A stretch of DNA of 6,602 bases from an uncultured Ruminococcus sp. GTDB lineage: Bacteria; Bacillota; Clostridia; Oscillospirales; Ruminococcaceae. Shown in pieces: positions 4,813 through 6,602 of this stretch. The stretch covers positions 1-6,602 of the forward strand of contig CAMWLD010000131.1 in assembly GCA_947175005.1 (NCBI GenBank), in the 5' to 3' direction. The notes under the pieces were generated by a model. It was not told the origin of the DNA and ran no database searches. It saw nothing but the letters and a program-made list of their open reading frames with translations. The position numbers were made by a program, and so were the translations under genes. Position 1 is the first letter of the stretch. Each line of letters begins with the position of its first letter.

Positions 4813-5544
4813 ATGGACAAACGATTTGCAGTGCTTATTGACGCGGACAATGTTTCGGGAAAATATGTTAAACCCATTTTGGATGAGCTTTCCAACGAGG
4901 GCACTATTACCTATAAGCGAATTTACGGCGACTGGACCCGCCCTGCCCTTGCTTCCTGGAAGAGTGTGCTGCTCAATTACAGCATTACCCCCATTCAGCA
5001 GTACAGCTACACCACGGGCAAAAATGCCACCGACTCCGCAATGATAATAGACGCCATGGACATTCTCTATTCGGGGAATGTGGACGGCTTCTGCCTTGTT
5101 TCCAGCGACAGCGATTTTACACGCCTTGCCGCCCGTCTGCGTGAATCGGGAATGTATATTATCGGCATGGGTGAAAAGAAAACGCCCACTCCCTTTATTT
5201 CCGCCTGCAACAGGTTTGTATATTTGGAGATACTTGAAAAGGGCGATAATGGTGACAGCTCCGAGCCCCAGGAAAAGGAGCGGACGGAAAGGCATGACGG
5301 TGTGGAGCTTAAAACCATAAAGGCTGCCATTTCCACTATTATTGAGGAGGTCTCCGATGACGACGGCTGGGCCTCCCTCAGCGAAGTGGGAAATATTCTC
5401 TTAAAGCGTTACCCGTCCTTTGACGTGCGTAATTTCGGCTGTCAGAAGCTGACTCCCTTTATAAAATCCTTGGGGCTTTTTGAGATTTACTCCGTGCCCT
5501 CGGAAAAGGGAAATGTAAAGGTCATGTATGTAAGAAACAGATAA
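4813..5544 (+). CDS. NYN-domain (LabA/PIN-like) ribonuclease with C-terminal OST-HTH/LOTUS domain
   Basis: A 243-aa cytoplasmic protein. The NYN domain, about residues 4-140, has a PIN-like acidic set: D10 and D12 in VLIDADNV, D74 in KNATDSAMIIDAMD, and D99 and D101 in LVSSDSDF. YGDWT and GMYIIGMGEKKTP complete the LabA-type pattern. A polar linker (EPQEKERTER) leads to residues about 165-240, a winged-helix OST-HTH/LOTUS module (ELKTIKAAISTIIEEV, WASLSEVGNILLKRYPSFDVRNFG, KLTPFIKSLGLFEIY). In known proteins NYN domains are metal-dependent RNases and LOTUS domains bind RNA, so an RNA-targeting nuclease is the natural inference. The ATG at 4813 is preferred although its SD (TAGG at 4799-4802) is weak; a TTG at 4792 would add seven residues. 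It lies 21 bp before the epimerase gene and is probably co-transcribed with it. RNA target unknown. Confidence 0.92.
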   Translation: MDKRFAVLIDADNVSGKYVKPILDELSNEGTITYKRIYGDWTRPALASWKSVLLNYSITPIQQYSYTTGKNATDSAMIIDAMDILYSGNVDGFCLVSSDSDFTRLAARLRESGMYIIGMGEKKTPTPFISACNRFVYLEILEKGDNGDSSEPQEKERTERHDGVELKTIKAAISTIIEEVSDDDGWASLSEVGNILLKRYPSFDVRNFGCQKLTPFIKSLGLFEIYSVPSEKGNVKVMYVRNR

Positions 5545-5565
5545 AAAAATATGAGGTGAATATTT

Positions 5566-6426
5566 ATGGATTACACAATCAAATCGGAAAAATTTACGGC
5601 AGTGATAAGCAGTCTCGGAGCGGAGCTTTGCTCTGTTAAGGATGAAAAGGGCTGCGAATACATCTGGACGGCGGAGGACGTATGGAAGCGCCACGCTCCC
5701 CTGCTTTTCCCCTTTGTCTGCAACACCGATTCAAAAAAATATACCGTGAACGGCAGTGAGTATGCTCTTTCCAACCACGGCTTTGCCCGTGACAGCGAAT
5801 TTACGGAAGTGGAAAAGGGAGAGGATCATGTCACCCTGAAGATCGCCTCCACTCCCGAGACCCAGAAAAAATATCCCTTTGATTTTGAGCTTGCGGCAAA
5901 ATATAAGATCGCCGCAAACAAGCTTACCGTAAGTCTTACCGTGAAAAATACGGGAGACGCTGTCATGCCATTTTTTATCGGAGGACACCCGGGCTTCCTC
6001 TGCCCCTTTACGAATGACGAAGGCAGCAAATTCGAGGATTATGATGTGGTTTACGAAAAGGCGGAAACGATCGTGCAAAAGCTTCCCCAGGGAGATAATA
6101 CGGTTATCGAAAACGGTAATACTGTACCTGTCACAAGGGAGCTTTTCAAAAATGATGTGTTTTTAAAGGATAAGCCAAATTCCTCATGGGTGGCTCTGGT
6201 GAACCGCAAAAACGGACGTTCGGTAAAGGTTTCCTACGATAATTCGGGCTGTATCGCCGTGTGGTCTCCATATGACGACAGAGCGAATTTTGTATGCCTT
6301 GAACCCTGGGCGGCGGCTCCCGTTTACTGCTGCGACACAGAAGAGCTTACCGAAATGCCCCATGCCAAGCGGATAAAGCCCGGCGAAAGCTTTGAGTTCG
6401 GATTTGAGATCGAAATAAACTCATAA
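5566..6426 (+). CDS. Aldose 1-epimerase family protein, LacX-like
   Basis: A 286-aa cytoplasmic protein covering the whole galactose-mutarotase fold. Family residues are in place: FPF in LLFPFVCNT, H71 and R75 in NHGFAR, the catalytic-base type H141 in GGHPGF, W233 in AVWSPYD, and the general-base position E246 in CLEPW. These fit aldose 1-epimerases, which interconvert alpha and beta anomers of free sugars such as glucose or galactose. The short LacX-like subgroup is less well characterised, so the exact sugar is unknown and some relatives may act on sugar phosphates. The start at 5566 lies 6 nt after GAGGTGA (5553-5559). The 21-bp gap to the NYN gene, without promoter or terminator, indicates one operon. 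A strong terminator follows immediately. Confidence 0.94.
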   Translation: MDYTIKSEKFTAVISSLGAELCSVKDEKGCEYIWTAEDVWKRHAPLLFPFVCNTDSKKYTVNGSEYALSNHGFARDSEFTEVEKGEDHVTLKIASTPETQKKYPFDFELAAKYKIAANKLTVSLTVKNTGDAVMPFFIGGHPGFLCPFTNDEGSKFEDYDVVYEKAETIVQKLPQGDNTVIENGNTVPVTRELFKNDVFLKDKPNSSWVALVNRKNGRSVKVSYDNSGCIAVWSPYDDRANFVCLEPWAAAPVYCCDTEELTEMPHAKRIKPGESFEFGFEIEINS

Positions 6427-6427
6427 A

Positions 6428-6470
6428 AAATCCCCCGTTTTTCTAATGCGAAAAACGGGGAATATTTTTT
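6428..6470. terminator. Bidirectional rho-independent terminator between convergent genes
   Basis: Arms 6433-6443 (CCCCGTTTTTC) and 6450-6460 (GAAAAACGGGG) form an 11-bp perfect stem with loop TAATGC. On the plus strand TATTTTTT follows (6463-6470). On the minus strand the AAAAAA before the left arm reads as a T-run, so the same hairpin can stop the convergent gene. It starts only a few nt after the epimerase stop codon. Confidence 0.9.
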
Positions 6471-6472
6471 AC

Positions 6473-6602
6473 TTACAGCCGTGACTTGAAATCCTCATAT
6501 CCGAATTTTTTATGCAAATGCGCCTCGCCCTTTTCGTCTATACGGTAAATGCTCGGCAGACCTATTCCGTTAAAGGTGTTGTTTTTACACATGGTGTAGA
6601 TC
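6473..6602 (-). CDS. C-terminal 42 residues of an unrecognised protein (partial, convergent)
   Basis: Read on the minus strand, the frame is open from the right window edge to TAA (6475-6473), giving 42 residues. The sequence includes CKNNTFNGIGLPSIYRIDEKG and ends with the charged tail EAHLHKKFGYEDFKSRL. The GLPSIYRIDEKG stretch recalls the cis-Pro loop and last strands of thioredoxin/TlpA-type folds (typical form G-x-P-T-x-x-x-I-D-x-x-G), but a fragment this short cannot prove it. Codon use matches the neighbouring genes, and the shared bidirectional terminator 3 bp beyond its stop supports a real 3' end. No other comment on function is justified. Confidence 0.7.
   Translation of the reverse strand, partial: IYTMCKNNTFNGIGLPSIYRIDEKGEAHLHKKFGYEDFKSRL

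Overview
The window looks like a chromosomal stretch from a Gram-positive, low-to-mid-GC anaerobe of the class Clostridia, most likely a Ruminococcus-like member of the Oscillospiraceae. This is inferred from AAAGGAG-type Shine-Dalgarno sites, sigma-A promoters with AT-rich flanks, Gram-positive style signal peptides, and the mix of secreted CAP and transglutaminase-like proteins; no marker gene fixes the taxon.

Layout, left to right. Positions 2-202 hold the 3' end of an unrecognised reading frame. A very compact, self-contained transcription unit follows: a consensus extended -10 promoter (268-296), a strong ribosome binding site (341-348), a 27-codon cysteine-rich micro-gene (357-440) and a 15-bp terminator hairpin (476-516). 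After about 160 bp of AT-rich sequence, a second excellent promoter (676-704) drives a secreted protein with two Ig-like domains and a C-terminal CAP/SCP domain (756-1895). Next is a six-TM DUF308/HdeD-like membrane protein (1978-2568). A 183-bp array of two full copies and one half copy of a 73-74 bp tandem repeat follows; the half copy supplies the ribosome binding site of a HAD-family sugar-phosphatase/phosphomutase-like gene (2773-3435). A palindrome-bearing intergenic region precedes a secreted transglutaminase-like protein (3506-4738). Then come a NYN nuclease-OST-HTH/LOTUS protein (4813-5544) and, 21 bp on, a LacX-type aldose 1-epimerase (5566-6426). A strong hairpin (6433-6470) with an A-rich left side and a T-rich right side can terminate both strands, and the C-terminal 42 codons of a convergent minus-strand gene (6473-6602) end the window.

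There is no obvious shared pathway. Two products are exported (CAP protein, transglutaminase-like protein), one is a membrane protein, and the HAD protein and epimerase fit cytoplasmic sugar metabolism. No prophage, insertion sequence, CRISPR array, tRNA or rRNA was seen. The most unusual items are the 27-aa Cys-rich micro-gene with a complete set of expression signals and the tandem leader repeat in front of the HAD gene.
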